Assembly: GCF_037688875.1 (NCBI RefSeq)
Contig: NZ_JAWDIE010000002.1
Coordinates: 166,292 to 230,291 of the forward strand
DNA from: Amphibiibacter pelophylacis
Lineage (GTDB): Bacteria > Pseudomonadota > Gammaproteobacteria > Burkholderiales > Burkholderiaceae_C
Length of the DNA: 64,000 nucleotides
Direction of reading: 5' to 3'
Of this stretch, positions 16,335-25,403 are shown piece by piece. The translations under genes were made by a program, and so were the position numbers. The notes beneath the pieces are model-generated. The model made no database searches. It saw only the letters and a program-made list of their open reading frames with translations, and was not told where the DNA came from. The first letter of the stretch is position 1. Each line of letters opens with the position of its first letter.

Positions 16335-16347
16335 ATCATGGCCGCCC

Positions 16348-17655
16348 TCACTTGACGGCGTTGACCTTGGCGTTGGCGGCCTTGAGCGTGGGCTCTGCAG
16401 CGGCCTTGCCCGTCATCACCGATTCCCACGCCGACTGCATGATGGCGTCGATCTGCGAGCTGTGGTCGGCCACGGGCGGCAGGAAGGTGTTCTGCGCCAT
16501 GGTCAGGAAAGCGCTGGTATCCACGCCTTTGCCCTTCTGCACGGCCTGCGCCTTTTCGGCCAGGCCCTTGATGGCCGGGAAGACCACGCCAAAGCTGGCC
16601 ACCTTGGACTGGCAGTCGGCGGAGCCCAGGTACTTCACCCACTTCCAGGCTTCATCCTTGACCTTGGAGCCCGCCCAGATCGAATCGCCCAGGCCGTTGA
16701 TCATGCTGGCGCGCTGGCCGCTGGCGCCCTTGGGCAGCGGCACCCAGGCGGTGGGGAACTTGGCGTTGCTCTGGAAGAAGGACACCATCCACGAGCCCTG
16801 GGGAATCATGGCCACGCGGCGGGTGACAAACATGGCGTCGGCGCTGGAGCCCTTGACCATCTGCATCGGCGCCGACAGGCCCTTGGCGGGCAGACCGGCC
16901 AGATACTGCCAGGTGCTGGCCACGGCCGGGCTGTCGTAATGGAAGGTGCTGTTCCACGGCGCATCCTGGAACTTGAAGCCTTGCGGCACGGCGAAATAGC
17001 TCCATTCGGTCTGGCCCATGGAGCCCGTGTTGCCACCGCCCGGGGGCGTCTGGTAGCCGTACTGCAGCACCGATTTGGGGTTGAATTTCGGGTCGGTGGC
17101 ATTCTTGCCGCTGCGGTCCAGCGTCAGCTTGCGAACCACCTGCTCAAAGGTGCCGCCGTCCTTGGGGTTCCAAGTCATGTTCTGCAGATCGGCCAGCGAC
17201 ACACCTGCCTTTTTGGCCATGTCCAGGTTGACGATGAAGCCGATGGTGTCCCAGTCCTTGGGCAGGCCGTACTGCTTGCCGTCGCGGCCCCAGATGTCAT
17301 AGAGGCCGTCGCGATACTGTTTGGTATCCACCTTGTCTTTGGCGATCAGCGGGGCCAGATCGACAAGCTGGTTGTTGCGCGCGAACTCGGGGTATTTGGC
17401 CAGGTGGTCAGTGAACACGTCGGGCGCAGTGCCCGAGACCATGCCGGTCGAGATCGAGGTCCAGTAGTCATCCCAGCCGACCTGGGTGATCTTGATCGTG
17501 GTGCCGGGGTTGGCTTTCTGGAAATCGGCCGCGCACTGCTGGTAGGCCGGCAGCTGCAGGTTGTCCCACAGCATGTATTTGACTTCGCCCGCGTGGGCGG
17601 TGCCCGCCAGGGCCAGAGTGGTCAGGGCGGCCAGTTTGAGTGTTGATGGTTTCAT
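16348..17655 (-). CDS. Sugar ABC transporter periplasmic binding protein
   Basis: The 435-residue product begins with a typical Sec signal peptide, likely cut after AHA at residue 22, and continues as a family 1 extracellular sugar-binding protein. Landmarks are the EVKYMLWD start of the mature protein, W.DYWTSISTGMVSGTAPDVFTDH, a GKQYGLPKDWDT loop and the MIPQGSWMV strand. The context (two permeases upstream, alpha-galactosidases on both sides) indicates melibiose, raffinose or a related alpha-galactoside as ligand; that is inference. A GAGGAG Shine-Dalgarno precedes the start. The gene is preceded by a 121-bp leader with an imperfect tandem repeat and followed by two hairpins, an arrangement often seen when the binding protein is made in excess of the membrane subunits. 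Confidence 0.9.
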   Translation of the reverse strand: MKPSTLKLAALTTLALAGTAHAGEVKYMLWDNLQLPAYQQCAADFQKANPGTTIKITQVGWDDYWTSISTGMVSGTAPDVFTDHLAKYPEFARNNQLVDLAPLIAKDKVDTKQYRDGLYDIWGRDGKQYGLPKDWDTIGFIVNLDMAKKAGVSLADLQNMTWNPKDGGTFEQVVRKLTLDRSGKNATDPKFNPKSVLQYGYQTPPGGGNTGSMGQTEWSYFAVPQGFKFQDAPWNSTFHYDSPAVASTWQYLAGLPAKGLSAPMQMVKGSSADAMFVTRRVAMIPQGSWMVSFFQSNAKFPTAWVPLPKGASGQRASMINGLGDSIWAGSKVKDEAWKWVKYLGSADCQSKVASFGVVFPAIKGLAEKAQAVQKGKGVDTSAFLTMAQNTFLPPVADHSSQIDAIMQSAWESVMTGKAAAEPTLKAANAKVNAVK

Positions 17656-17700
17656 CAGAGTCTCCTCGGGGTCAGAAATGAAAAGGCAAGGGCGTCAGGG

Positions 17701-17753
17701 AACAGCAGCAGGGAACAGCAACAGAGAACAGCAGCACAGGAAGACAGCACGGG
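17701..17753. repeat. Imperfect 13-bp tandem repeat before the binding-protein gene
   Basis: Four units of about 13 bp with the core AACAGCARCA start at 17701, 17714, 17727 and 17741 in the 121-bp gap between the permease and binding-protein genes. On the transcribed strand they give a pyrimidine-rich CTGCTGTT series. No stable hairpin is visible. This is either slippage-generated filler or an element affecting translation or mRNA processing. Confidence 0.7.
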
Positions 17754-17776
17754 AAACAGGGGACCGCGGAAGCGTC

Positions 17777-18676
17777 TTATTTGCCGCCGCTGAAGGCAAC
17801 CGATTCGACCACCCGGCGGCCCATGAACAGCAGCAGCAGCACCGTGGGCACCATGGTGATGCTGGCGGCGGCCATCAGCCCCGTCCAGTCAGGCTGGCCA
17901 TTGGGCGACTGCGATTTGAAGGTCTGCAGCGCCAGCGGCAGCACCTGCCAGGCCTCGTCCTTCGAGACCAGGTAGGGCCAGAAAAACTCGTTCCACATAT
18001 TGATGCCGGTCAGCACCGCGATGGTCACCAGCGGCGTCACCGATAGCGGCAGCACCACGCGGCGGAAAATGAACCAGTGCGTGGCGCCGTCCAGGCGCGC
18101 GGCCTCTTCCAGCTCGCGCGGCACGGCCAGGAAAAACTGGCGCAGAAAGAACACCGAGAAGCCCTGCATCAGGCAAAAGGGCGCGACCATGCCCTGCAGC
18201 GTGTTGAGCCAGCCCAGATCTTTGATCAGGATGAAGTTGGGGATGAAGGTGACCACGCCGGGTACCATCATCGAGCCCAGAAAGAGCGCAAAAATCAGCT
18301 TGTTGCCGGGAAAATCAAGCCGCGCAAACGCGTAGGCCGACATGGCCGCGCAGGTGGTCTGGCACACGACGATGATGCCGGTGAACATCACCGAGTTGAG
18401 CAGCGCCCGCGAGAAGTCAATGCTGGCTGCCGACACGCCGATGCTGCCGCTGCCCGAATCGGCCAGGCCCAGCACGCGCAGTACGTTGTTGAATGTGATG
18501 CCGGAGGGCAGCCAGTTGGCCGAATCGACAAACACGTCGTCGGGCGAAATCAGGGCCGTTTTGACCATCATCCACAGCGGGGCCAGGGTCAGGGCGAGCA
18601 TGGCCAGCAGGATGGCCCAGGCCAGGATCTGGCCGGAACTCAGGCGGCGGCGGCCGGGCATGGCGGAAGCGCTCAT
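17777..18676 (-). CDS. Sugar ABC transporter permease, MalG type
   Basis: A 299-residue inner-membrane protein with a long first helix at about residues 14-35 and five further hydrophobic segments. The EAA loop (ELEEAARLDGATHWFIFRRVVLPLS) contacts the ATPase and is typical of CUT1-family permeases. The C-terminus GRRVVESVAFSGGK is the usual end of MalG-like subunits. It forms the translocation pore with the MalF-type permease encoded 33 bp upstream. An AAGGAGA site precedes ATG 18676. Confidence 0.93.
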   Translation of the reverse strand: MSASAMPGRRRLSSGQILAWAILLAMLALTLAPLWMMVKTALISPDDVFVDSANWLPSGITFNNVLRVLGLADSGSGSIGVSAASIDFSRALLNSVMFTGIIVVCQTTCAAMSAYAFARLDFPGNKLIFALFLGSMMVPGVVTFIPNFILIKDLGWLNTLQGMVAPFCLMQGFSVFFLRQFFLAVPRELEEAARLDGATHWFIFRRVVLPLSVTPLVTIAVLTGINMWNEFFWPYLVSKDEAWQVLPLALQTFKSQSPNGQPDWTGLMAAASITMVPTVLLLLFMGRRVVESVAFSGGK

Positions 18677-18709
18677 GGGGTATCTCCTTGAAGGACGCGG
18701 CGGTCTGGC

Positions 18710-19672
18710 TCAGGCCAGATCGCTTTCGTTGGCGCGCATGATGCACATCTGGATCACCGTGTAAGCCAGCATCACCCCGCACAGCGTGATGGACATGGCC
18801 GAGGCGTAACCCATCTTGTAGAAGCTGAAAGCGTTCTGCACGATGTAGTGAACGATGACGCGGGTGGAATCCAGCGGCCCGCCGCCCGTGGTGACGGCGA
18901 TGGTGTCGAAGATCTGGAACGACCCTGTGACGCTGGTCACCAGCACAAAGACCATCACCGGACGCAGCAGCGGCAGCGTGATGCGGCGGAACATCTGCCA
19001 TTCGGTGGCGCCTTCCAGCGCAGCGGCCTCGTAAAGGTGTCGCGGAATGTTCTGCAAGCCGGCCAGGAAGAGCATGGCCACCAGGCCCATGTGACGCCAG
19101 ATGTTCACCCCGGCCACGGTCAGCAGCGCCTGCGAGGCGTCGCCAAAGAAAGGCTGCGCATCAAAGCCCCAGGCGCCCAGTGTGGCGTTGACCACGCCCA
19201 GCATGGGATCGAGCATCCACAGCCAGATCATGGCGACCAGCACGTTGGAGAGTAGATAAGGCAGCAGCACCACCGCCTTGACGAAAATGGCGCGCGTCAG
19301 CCGGTCCATGACCACGGCCAGGAACAGCCCGAGCACCGTCTGCAGCGGAATATTGAGCAGCACGTAATAGAGCGACAGCTTCATGCCGTTCCAGAACTTG
19401 TCGTCGTGCCACATCTGCACATAGTTGTCGACACCGACGTAGGCGGGCGCGCTGAGCAGGTTCCAGTCGGTGAAGCTGATCTGCACCGCGCGCAGCGTGG
19501 GCCAGGCGTAGAAGAGCACGAAGCCGATGAGTGCGGGCAGCACCATCAGCCAGGCGGTGCTGACCTCGGCACGGCGGCTGGCGTGCCAGAACGGGCGGCG
19601 GCGCACCAGGGCGGGAAGCGCCCGGGCGGAAGGCGGTGGGCCCGGGCGGGCGGCGACGGAAGACGGGTCCAT
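18710..19672 (-). CDS. Sugar ABC transporter permease, MalF type
   Basis: A 320-residue permease with six predicted helices after a 35-residue Pro/Ala/Arg-rich cytoplasmic start. It has the Y.WPTLRAVQISFTDWNLLSAP opening typical of UgpA/MalF-type subunits and an EAA loop LYEAAALEGATEWQMFRRITLPLLRP. It is the first gene of the minus-strand arm (permease, permease, binding protein, melA) and is read away from the shared 230-bp control region. AGGAG lies 8 bp before ATG 19672. The palindromic site centred at 19722/19723 overlaps its likely promoter. Confidence 0.93.
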   Translation of the reverse strand: MDPSSVAARPGPPPSARALPALVRRRPFWHASRRAEVSTAWLMVLPALIGFVLFYAWPTLRAVQISFTDWNLLSAPAYVGVDNYVQMWHDDKFWNGMKLSLYYVLLNIPLQTVLGLFLAVVMDRLTRAIFVKAVVLLPYLLSNVLVAMIWLWMLDPMLGVVNATLGAWGFDAQPFFGDASQALLTVAGVNIWRHMGLVAMLFLAGLQNIPRHLYEAAALEGATEWQMFRRITLPLLRPVMVFVLVTSVTGSFQIFDTIAVTTGGGPLDSTRVIVHYIVQNAFSFYKMGYASAMSITLCGVMLAYTVIQMCIMRANESDLA

Positions 19673-19710
19673 GACAGGGCTCCTGAGTGGGGTGGACTGC
19701 GGGCGTCGTT

Positions 19711-19734
19711 TGATAATATTTGCGAATACTATCA
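19711..19734. promoter_or_regulatory. Palindromic operator near the permease promoter
   Basis: A 24-bp imperfect palindrome in which 10 of 12 base pairs match; the core is TATTTGCGAATA between TGATA and TATCA arms. It overlaps a possible minus-strand promoter (TATTAT as -10 with TTGCGC 16 bp upstream). A related site is at 19821-19842. It is probably the binding site of a sugar-responsive repressor that is not encoded nearby. Confidence 0.6.
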
Positions 19735-19820
19735 GCGCAAAAACACCGAGTCTCTTAGGGTAAACGCGGATAAATCAGGATTTATTCCATTTGCCAACAG
19801 CCAGATGACCCAGGGTTTTC

Positions 19821-19842
19821 CGCAGTATTTGTAAATATTTTC
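19821..19842. promoter_or_regulatory. Second, weaker operator near the ATPase-gene promoter
   Basis: CGCAGTATTTGTAAATATTTTC matches the first palindrome at 15 of 22 positions and shares the symmetric core TATTTG/YRAATA. It ends 6 bp before a TATGAT (19848-19853) that would serve as -10 of the plus-strand arm. Two copies about 109 bp apart, one at each divergent promoter, suggest coordinated control and possibly looping. Confidence 0.5.
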
Positions 19843-19901
19843 GCTGATATGATCAGTGCCATCGCTCATCCATCACCCCTTACCGTCACGAGAGCAAGCG
19901 C

Positions 19902-21050
19902 ATGGCCAACATCTCGCTCCAGTCCGTTTTCAAAGCTTACGGGGATATGCCCCCGGTCATCCGCGATGTCCATCTGGAGATCGCCGACGGCGAGTTCTGC
20001 GTCTTTGTCGGCCCCTCGGGCTGCGGCAAATCGACCCTGCTGCGCATGATTGCGGGGCTGGAGGACATCAGCTCCGGCGAGCTGCGCATCGGCGGTCAGC
20101 TCATGAACGACACCCCGCCCTCGCAGCGCGGCGTGGCCATGGTGTTCCAGAACTACGCGCTCTTCCCGCACATGACGGTGTTCGAGAACATGTCTTTTGG
20201 CCTCTCGCTGGCCGGGGTGGACAAGGCCGTCGTGCGCGAAAAAGTCACCGCCGCTGCCAAGGTGCTGCAGCTCGATCACCTGCTGGAGCGCAAACCCAAG
20301 GCGCTCTCGGGCGGACAGCGTCAGCGCGTGGCGATTGGCCGCGCCATCGTGCGCGAGCCCGGCGTCTTCCTGTTTGACGAGCCGCTGTCCAACCTGGACG
20401 CGTCGCTGCGCGTGCAGACGCGCTTCGAGATCGCCAAACTGCACCGCGATTTCGGCCGCGCCAGCACCGTCTACGTCACGCACGACCAGGTCGAAGCCAT
20501 GACGCTGGCCGACCGCATCCTGCTGCTCAACAGCGGCGAGGCCATGGCCCGCGACGGATCGGTCGCCCAGTGCGGCAGCCCGCTGGACCTGTATCACCGC
20601 CCACGCAACCTCTTCGTGGCCGGATTCATTGGCTCGCCCAAAATGAACTTCCTGCCCGGCAAGCTGGTCCAGGCCGGACCGCGCCAGGCCACGCTGCGCC
20701 TGGACACCGGGGAAACCGTCCTGGCCGCCGTCAACGCCAGCCGCCTGGCCCCGGGCGCGACCGTGACCGTTGGCATCCGCCCCGAGCACACCGAGCTGGG
20801 CAGCAGCACCCAGCACATCGTGCGCGCCGTGCAGTGGCAGGAGCGTCTGGGCGAATCCACCTACCTTTATATGGAGGCGGGCGACAGCGTCGAGAGCATG
20901 GTCACCAAGGCGCCGGGCCACGCCCACGCCGAGCCCGGCCACCGCCTGGCCATCGGCCTGCCCGAGCAGGCGCTGCACGTTTTTGACGACCAGGGTCTGG
21001 CGCTGGAACGCACCGTCGACGACCCCGACCGCCTGCTGCCGCAGGCCTGA
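19902..21050 (+). CDS. Sugar ABC transporter ATP-binding protein (UgpC/MsmK/MalK family)
   Basis: The 382-residue ATPase drives CUT1 sugar importers. It has Walker A GPSGCGKS at residues 37-44, the Q-loop VFQNYALFPHMTVFENM, the signature LSGGQ at 135-139, Walker B FLFDEP at 156-161, D-loop SNLDA, and the switch His in YVTHDQ. The C-terminal third is the regulatory TOBE/MalK-type domain with GSPKMNFLPG and GIRPEH. It is transcribed divergently from the permeases, an unusual split of one transporter over two arms, and heads the arm containing the GH36 enzyme and the gal genes. Its partners are almost certainly the permeases across the control region. Confidence 0.93.
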   Translation: MANISLQSVFKAYGDMPPVIRDVHLEIADGEFCVFVGPSGCGKSTLLRMIAGLEDISSGELRIGGQLMNDTPPSQRGVAMVFQNYALFPHMTVFENMSFGLSLAGVDKAVVREKVTAAAKVLQLDHLLERKPKALSGGQRQRVAIGRAIVREPGVFLFDEPLSNLDASLRVQTRFEIAKLHRDFGRASTVYVTHDQVEAMTLADRILLLNSGEAMARDGSVAQCGSPLDLYHRPRNLFVAGFIGSPKMNFLPGKLVQAGPRQATLRLDTGETVLAAVNASRLAPGATVTVGIRPEHTELGSSTQHIVRAVQWQERLGESTYLYMEAGDSVESMVTKAPGHAHAEPGHRLAIGLPEQALHVFDDQGLALERTVDDPDRLLPQA

Positions 21051-21064
21051 TCCGGATTCCTGCC

Positions 21065-23269
21065 ATGACCGACGTTTCCTTGCCCAGCGCTCCGGCGCAG
21101 TTCCTGGCCCTGCACGGCCGCAACAGCAGCCTCGTCATCGAACACCACGCCGACGAAGCCCCGCTGTGGCGCTACTGGGGCCCGCGCCTGCCGCAGGGCA
21201 CGCAACCCGAAAGCCCGCTGCGCGACAGCCGTCCCCTGCCCTCATTCATGCTGGATTTTGACCAGCCGCTGAGCGTAGCGCCCAGTTTTGGCGTGGGCTG
21301 GTTCGGCCAGAGCGCCCTGCTGGCGCACCGCGACGGGCGCGATTTTGCGCAAGCCTGGACGGCCTGCAGTTTTGAGTGGCTGCAGCAGGACAGCGCCCAA
21401 CAGACACTGCGCCTGACCCTGACCGACGCCGTGGCCCGGCTGCGCCTGGTGCTGACCCTGAGCCTGGACGGGGCCAGCGACGTGCTGATCATGCAATCCG
21501 CCCTGCACAACGATGGCGACACGGCGCTGGACGTGCAGTGGCTGGCCGCGGGCACGCTGCGCCTGCCGCCGCACTGCGAGCGCGTGCGCTCCTTCGCCGG
21601 TCAGCACGTGCACGAATTTCTGCCGCAGGACGATGCCCTGTCGCGCAGCCTGTGGCGCAAGGAAAGCCGCCGGGGCCGCACCAGCCACGACTGCTTTCCC
21701 GGCGCGGTCGTCACCACACCGGGCACCACGCTGGACGCGGGCCTGGCTTTTGGCGCCCACCTGGCCTGGTCGGGCAACCACGCGCAGACCATCGAGTGGC
21801 TGCACGACGGCATCTACCAGTGGCAGATGGGCGAATGGCTCGCGCCTGGCGAAGGCCGCCTCGCCCCCGGCCAGACGCTGCACAGCCCCGAACTGGTCGC
21901 CACCTGCTCCAGCCAGGGGCTGAATGGCGTTGCGGCCAATTTCCACGCCGAACTGCGCCGCCGCCTGAACTGGCCGGGCGGCGCCATGCGGCCGCGCCCG
22001 GTGCATCTCAACACCTGGGAGGGCTTTTATTTCGATGTCCACCCCGGTCCTGTGAAAGAGCTGGCGAGCGCCGCAGCCGCCATCGGCATCGAGCGCTTCG
22101 TGCTGGACGACGGCTGGTTCCATGGCCGCCACCACGACCGCGCTGCGCTGGGCGACTGGTGGCCGGACGAGAGCAAATTCCCGAACGGCCTCGGTGATCT
22201 CATCGCCCACGTGAATGGCCTGGGCATGACGTTTGGCCTGTGGGTCGAGCCCGAAATGGTCAACCCCGACAGCGAGCTTTTCCGCGCCCACCCCGACTGG
22301 GCGCTGCAGGTGGCGGGGCGTCCTCTGCTCACGGCGCGCAACCAGCTGGTGCTGGATATCTCGCGGCCCGAGGTCAGCGACTATCTGTTTGAGAAGATTT
22401 CCGCCCTGCTTGCCGCCCACCCCATCGATTACCTGAAGTGGGACCACAACCGCGATCTGGCCCCGGCCGGGCTGGCGGACGGCCAGGCGGGCTACCGCGC
22501 GCAGGTCCACGCCGCGTGGGCGCTGATGGCGCGGCTGCGCGCCGCCCACCCGCAGGTCGAAATCGAAAGCTGCTCCGGCGGCGGCGGCCGCATCGATTTT
22601 GGCGTGCTGCGCCACACCCACCGCGTCTGGACCAGCGACTGCATTGATGCACTGTCGCGGGTCGAGATCCAGCGCGGCTTCCTGCAGTTCTTCCCGCCCG
22701 AAATCATGGGCGCGCACGTCGGCACCGCACCCGCGCACACCACCGGCCGCACGCAGAACATGGCCTTCCGCGCCGCCGTGGCCCTGAGCGGCCATCTGGG
22801 CGTCGAACTGGACGCCCGCCACCTCAGCGAGGCCGACGCCGCCGAGCTGCGCGGCTGGATCGCCGTCTACAAACGCCTGCGCGACCGCCTGCACCAGGGC
22901 CGCGTCTGGCTGGGCGAAGGCCAGGACGGCCTGGTCTGGCAGGTGCACGGCACCGGGGATTTGGAGGGCGACGGCGCCAGCGCCAGCCAGTTCGTGCTGA
23001 TTGCGCTGCGGCCCAGGCCCAGCAGCCTGCGCTATTCGCCGCCGCTGCGCCTGCCCATGCTGGATGCGGGCGCGCGCTACCGCGTGCGTGAAATCCTGCC
23101 CGAAGGCACGGTGCGGCCGCAGGGGCGGCACCACACGGCGCCGTTTTTTGAGGCCATCAACGCGCCGGATGGCATGATCCTGGACGGCGCGTGGCTGATC
23201 CACCAGGGTTTGCCCACGCCGCGTGCCCACGCCGAAACGGCGTGGATTCTCACCCTGGACCGCATCTGA
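21065..23269 (+). CDS. Alpha-galactosidase of glycoside hydrolase family 36
   Basis: A 734-residue GH36 retaining alpha-galactosidase, the size of RafA/AgaA-type bacterial enzymes. The N-terminal beta-supersandwich is followed by the catalytic barrel with VLDDGWFHGRHHD, GLWVEPEMVNPDS, the nucleophile Asp460 in YLKWDHNRD, CSGGGGRIDFG, and the acid/base Asp525 in WTSDCID. No signal peptide is seen, so it acts in the cytoplasm on imported melibiose or raffinose. It begins 14 bp after the ATPase gene and ends 7 bp before galE, so one transcript is likely. With the GH4 enzyme on the other arm, the locus has two unrelated enzymes for the same bond. Confidence 0.95.
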   Translation: MTDVSLPSAPAQFLALHGRNSSLVIEHHADEAPLWRYWGPRLPQGTQPESPLRDSRPLPSFMLDFDQPLSVAPSFGVGWFGQSALLAHRDGRDFAQAWTACSFEWLQQDSAQQTLRLTLTDAVARLRLVLTLSLDGASDVLIMQSALHNDGDTALDVQWLAAGTLRLPPHCERVRSFAGQHVHEFLPQDDALSRSLWRKESRRGRTSHDCFPGAVVTTPGTTLDAGLAFGAHLAWSGNHAQTIEWLHDGIYQWQMGEWLAPGEGRLAPGQTLHSPELVATCSSQGLNGVAANFHAELRRRLNWPGGAMRPRPVHLNTWEGFYFDVHPGPVKELASAAAAIGIERFVLDDGWFHGRHHDRAALGDWWPDESKFPNGLGDLIAHVNGLGMTFGLWVEPEMVNPDSELFRAHPDWALQVAGRPLLTARNQLVLDISRPEVSDYLFEKISALLAAHPIDYLKWDHNRDLAPAGLADGQAGYRAQVHAAWALMARLRAAHPQVEIESCSGGGGRIDFGVLRHTHRVWTSDCIDALSRVEIQRGFLQFFPPEIMGAHVGTAPAHTTGRTQNMAFRAAVALSGHLGVELDARHLSEADAAELRGWIAVYKRLRDRLHQGRVWLGEGQDGLVWQVHGTGDLEGDGASASQFVLIALRPRPSSLRYSPPLRLPMLDAGARYRVREILPEGTVRPQGRHHTAPFFEAINAPDGMILDGAWLIHQGLPTPRAHAETAWILTLDRI

Positions 23270-23276
23270 ACCCCCT

Positions 23277-24293
23277 ATGAATATTCTCGTCACCGGCGGC
23301 GCCGGCTACATCGGCAGCCTGACCTGTGTCCAGCTCCTGGCGGCTGGACACACGCCCATCCTGCTGGACAACCTGCACAACGCCAAGGCGGCGGTGGTCG
23401 ACCGCATCGCACAGATCAGCGGCACACGGCCGACCTTTGTGCGCGGCGACGTGCGTGATCGCGCCCTGCTGGAGCGCCTGATGCGCGAGCACAGCATCGA
23501 CGCCGTCATCCACTTCGCCGGGCTCAAGGCCGTGGGCGAATCGGTGGCCCAGCCGCTGAGCTACTACGACGTCAACGTCCACGGCACGCTGGTGCTGCTG
23601 GAGGCCATGCGCGCCGCCGGGGTGCGTACGCTGGTGTTCAGCTCGTCGGCCACGGTTTACGCCGAAAGCGACGTCATGCCGCTGGCCGAGGACGCGGCCA
23701 AAGGTCCGGTCAACCCTTACGGTCGCACCAAGTGGATGGTCGAGGAGATTCTGGCCGATGCCGTCCAGGCCGATCCCGCCTGGTCGCTGACCGCACTGCG
23801 CTACTTCAACCCGGTGGGCGCCCACCCCAGCGGCCTGATGGGCGAAGACCCGCAAGGCGTGCCCAACAACCTGATGCCCTTCATCGCCCAGGTCGCCGTC
23901 GGCCGCCGCGAGCGCCTGAGCATTTTCGGCGACGATTACCCCACGGCAGATGGCACCGGCGTGCGCGATTACATCCACGTCATGGACCTGGCCGATGGCC
24001 ACGTGGCTGCGCTGCAGCACGGCCATGGCCGCGCGGGCCACCACATCTTCAACCTCGGCAATGGCCAGGGCATCAGCGTCAGGCAGATGCTGTCGGCCTT
24101 TGGCCTGGCCTGCGGGCGCGATCTGCCTTTTACCGTGGCGCCGCGCCGCGCGGGCGACCTGGCCGCTTACTGGGCCGACCCCACCCGCGCCGCACAGGCT
24201 CTGGGCTGGCGCGCCCACCGCGATCTGGCCGCCATGTGCGCCGACACCTGGCGCTGGCAGTCGCTCAACCCCCTGGGCTATCCCGAGAACTGA
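23277..24293 (+). CDS. galE: UDP-glucose 4-epimerase
   Basis: GalE interconverts UDP-galactose and UDP-glucose in the Leloir pathway. The 338-residue short-chain dehydrogenase-type enzyme starts MNILVTGGAGYIGS, with the NAD loop at 7-13, and has the catalytic Tyr148 and Lys152 in NPYGRTK. SSSATVY lies before it, and GDDYPTADGTGVRDYIHV is the UDP-sugar specificity block of GalE. ATG 23277 was chosen because it gives the standard N-terminus; an open frame further upstream lies inside the preceding gene. It is the third gene of the plus-strand galactoside arm. Confidence 0.96.
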   Translation: MNILVTGGAGYIGSLTCVQLLAAGHTPILLDNLHNAKAAVVDRIAQISGTRPTFVRGDVRDRALLERLMREHSIDAVIHFAGLKAVGESVAQPLSYYDVNVHGTLVLLEAMRAAGVRTLVFSSSATVYAESDVMPLAEDAAKGPVNPYGRTKWMVEEILADAVQADPAWSLTALRYFNPVGAHPSGLMGEDPQGVPNNLMPFIAQVAVGRRERLSIFGDDYPTADGTGVRDYIHVMDLADGHVAALQHGHGRAGHHIFNLGNGQGISVRQMLSAFGLACGRDLPFTVAPRRAGDLAAYWADPTRAAQALGWRAHRDLAAMCADTWRWQSLNPLGYPEN

Positions 24294-24335
24294 TTTTTCT
24301 GGACTTTCTGGAAGCGGCCCCCGCAGATACATCCC

Positions 24336-25403
24336 ATGGACACGATCTTCAACCCCGCCGACCACAGCCACCGCCGCCGCAACCCGCTCACCGGGCAGTG
24401 GGTGCTGGTTTCGCCGCACCGCGCCAGGCGGCCCTGGCAGGGCCAGCAGGAGGCCACACCGGGCGACGAGCGCCTGCCGCGCTACGACCCGCAGTGCTAT
24501 CTGTGCGCGGGCAACACCCGGGTCAGCGGCGACGTCAACCCCAATTACCGGGGCACCTTTGTCTTCACCAACGACCACGCCGCGCTCCTGCCGCAGGTGC
24601 CACCCGCGCCGCAGGGCGACGACCCGATCTTCCAGCAGCACGCCGCGCAGGGCACAAGCCGGGTGATCTGCTTCTCGCGCGATCACAGCGCCACGCTGCC
24701 CGAGCTGCCGCTGGACGCCCTCCGCCGCGTCATCGACACCTGGTGCGAGCAGACCACCGAGCTTGGGCGCACGCACGCCTGGGTGCAGGTCTTCGAGAAC
24801 AAGGGCGCGGTCATGGGCTGCTCGCAGCCGCACCCGCACGGCCAGGTCTGGGCCACCAGCCACCTGCCGAACGAAGCCGACACCGAAAACAGCCACCAGC
24901 GCGATTATTTCGCCGCCCACGGCCGCCCCATGCTGCTGGATGTCGCCCAGCGCGAAGCGGACGGCGAGCGCGTTGTGGTGCAGACCGAACACTGGCTGGC
25001 CGTGGTGCCGTTCTGGGCGACCTGGCCTTTCGAGACCCTGCTGCTGCCGCGTTTTGCCGTGCAGCGCCTGCCGCAGCTGGATGCGGCCCAGCGCGATGAC
25101 CTGGCTGTGGCGCTGAAAGAGCTGACCGCGCGCTACGACAACCTCTTCCAGTGCAGCTTCCCCTATTCGATGGGCTGGCATGGCGCCCCCTTCGACCCCG
25201 CACAGCCGGACGCCGAAGCCGACGCGGCCTGGCAGCTGCACGCGCATTTTTACCCGCCGCTGCTGCGCTCGGCCACGGTGCGCAAGTTCATGGTCGGCTA
25301 CGAAATGCTGGCCGAAGCCCAGCGCGATCTCACGCCCGAACAGGCGGCAGAGCGCCTGCGTGCGCTCAAGCCCGTCCACTACCTCGCTGAAGGTGCCCTG
25401 TGA
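24336..25403 (+). CDS. galT: Galactose-1-phosphate uridylyltransferase
   Basis: GalT exchanges UMP between UDP-glucose and galactose-1-phosphate. The 355-residue protein has the N-terminal block HRRRNPLTGQWVLVSPHRARRPW, zinc-ligand-type cysteines in CYLCAGNTR, FENKGAVMGCSQPHPHGQVW with the nucleophilic histidine in HPH at residues 166-168 followed by Gln170, and MGWHGAPF near the C-terminus. This is the class I GalT pattern. It follows galE by 42 bp and overlaps galK by 4 bp (GTGA), implying coupled translation with the kinase. Confidence 0.96.
   Translation: MDTIFNPADHSHRRRNPLTGQWVLVSPHRARRPWQGQQEATPGDERLPRYDPQCYLCAGNTRVSGDVNPNYRGTFVFTNDHAALLPQVPPAPQGDDPIFQQHAAQGTSRVICFSRDHSATLPELPLDALRRVIDTWCEQTTELGRTHAWVQVFENKGAVMGCSQPHPHGQVWATSHLPNEADTENSHQRDYFAAHGRPMLLDVAQREADGERVVVQTEHWLAVVPFWATWPFETLLLPRFAVQRLPQLDAAQRDDLAVALKELTARYDNLFQCSFPYSMGWHGAPFDPAQPDAEADAAWQLHAHFYPPLLRSATVRKFMVGYEMLAEAQRDLTPEQAAERLRALKPVHYLAEGAL

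Noticed and set aside
17640..17776. CRISPR-like repeats before the binding-protein gene
   Set aside because: The units are contiguous, 13 bp long and imperfect, without unique spacers.
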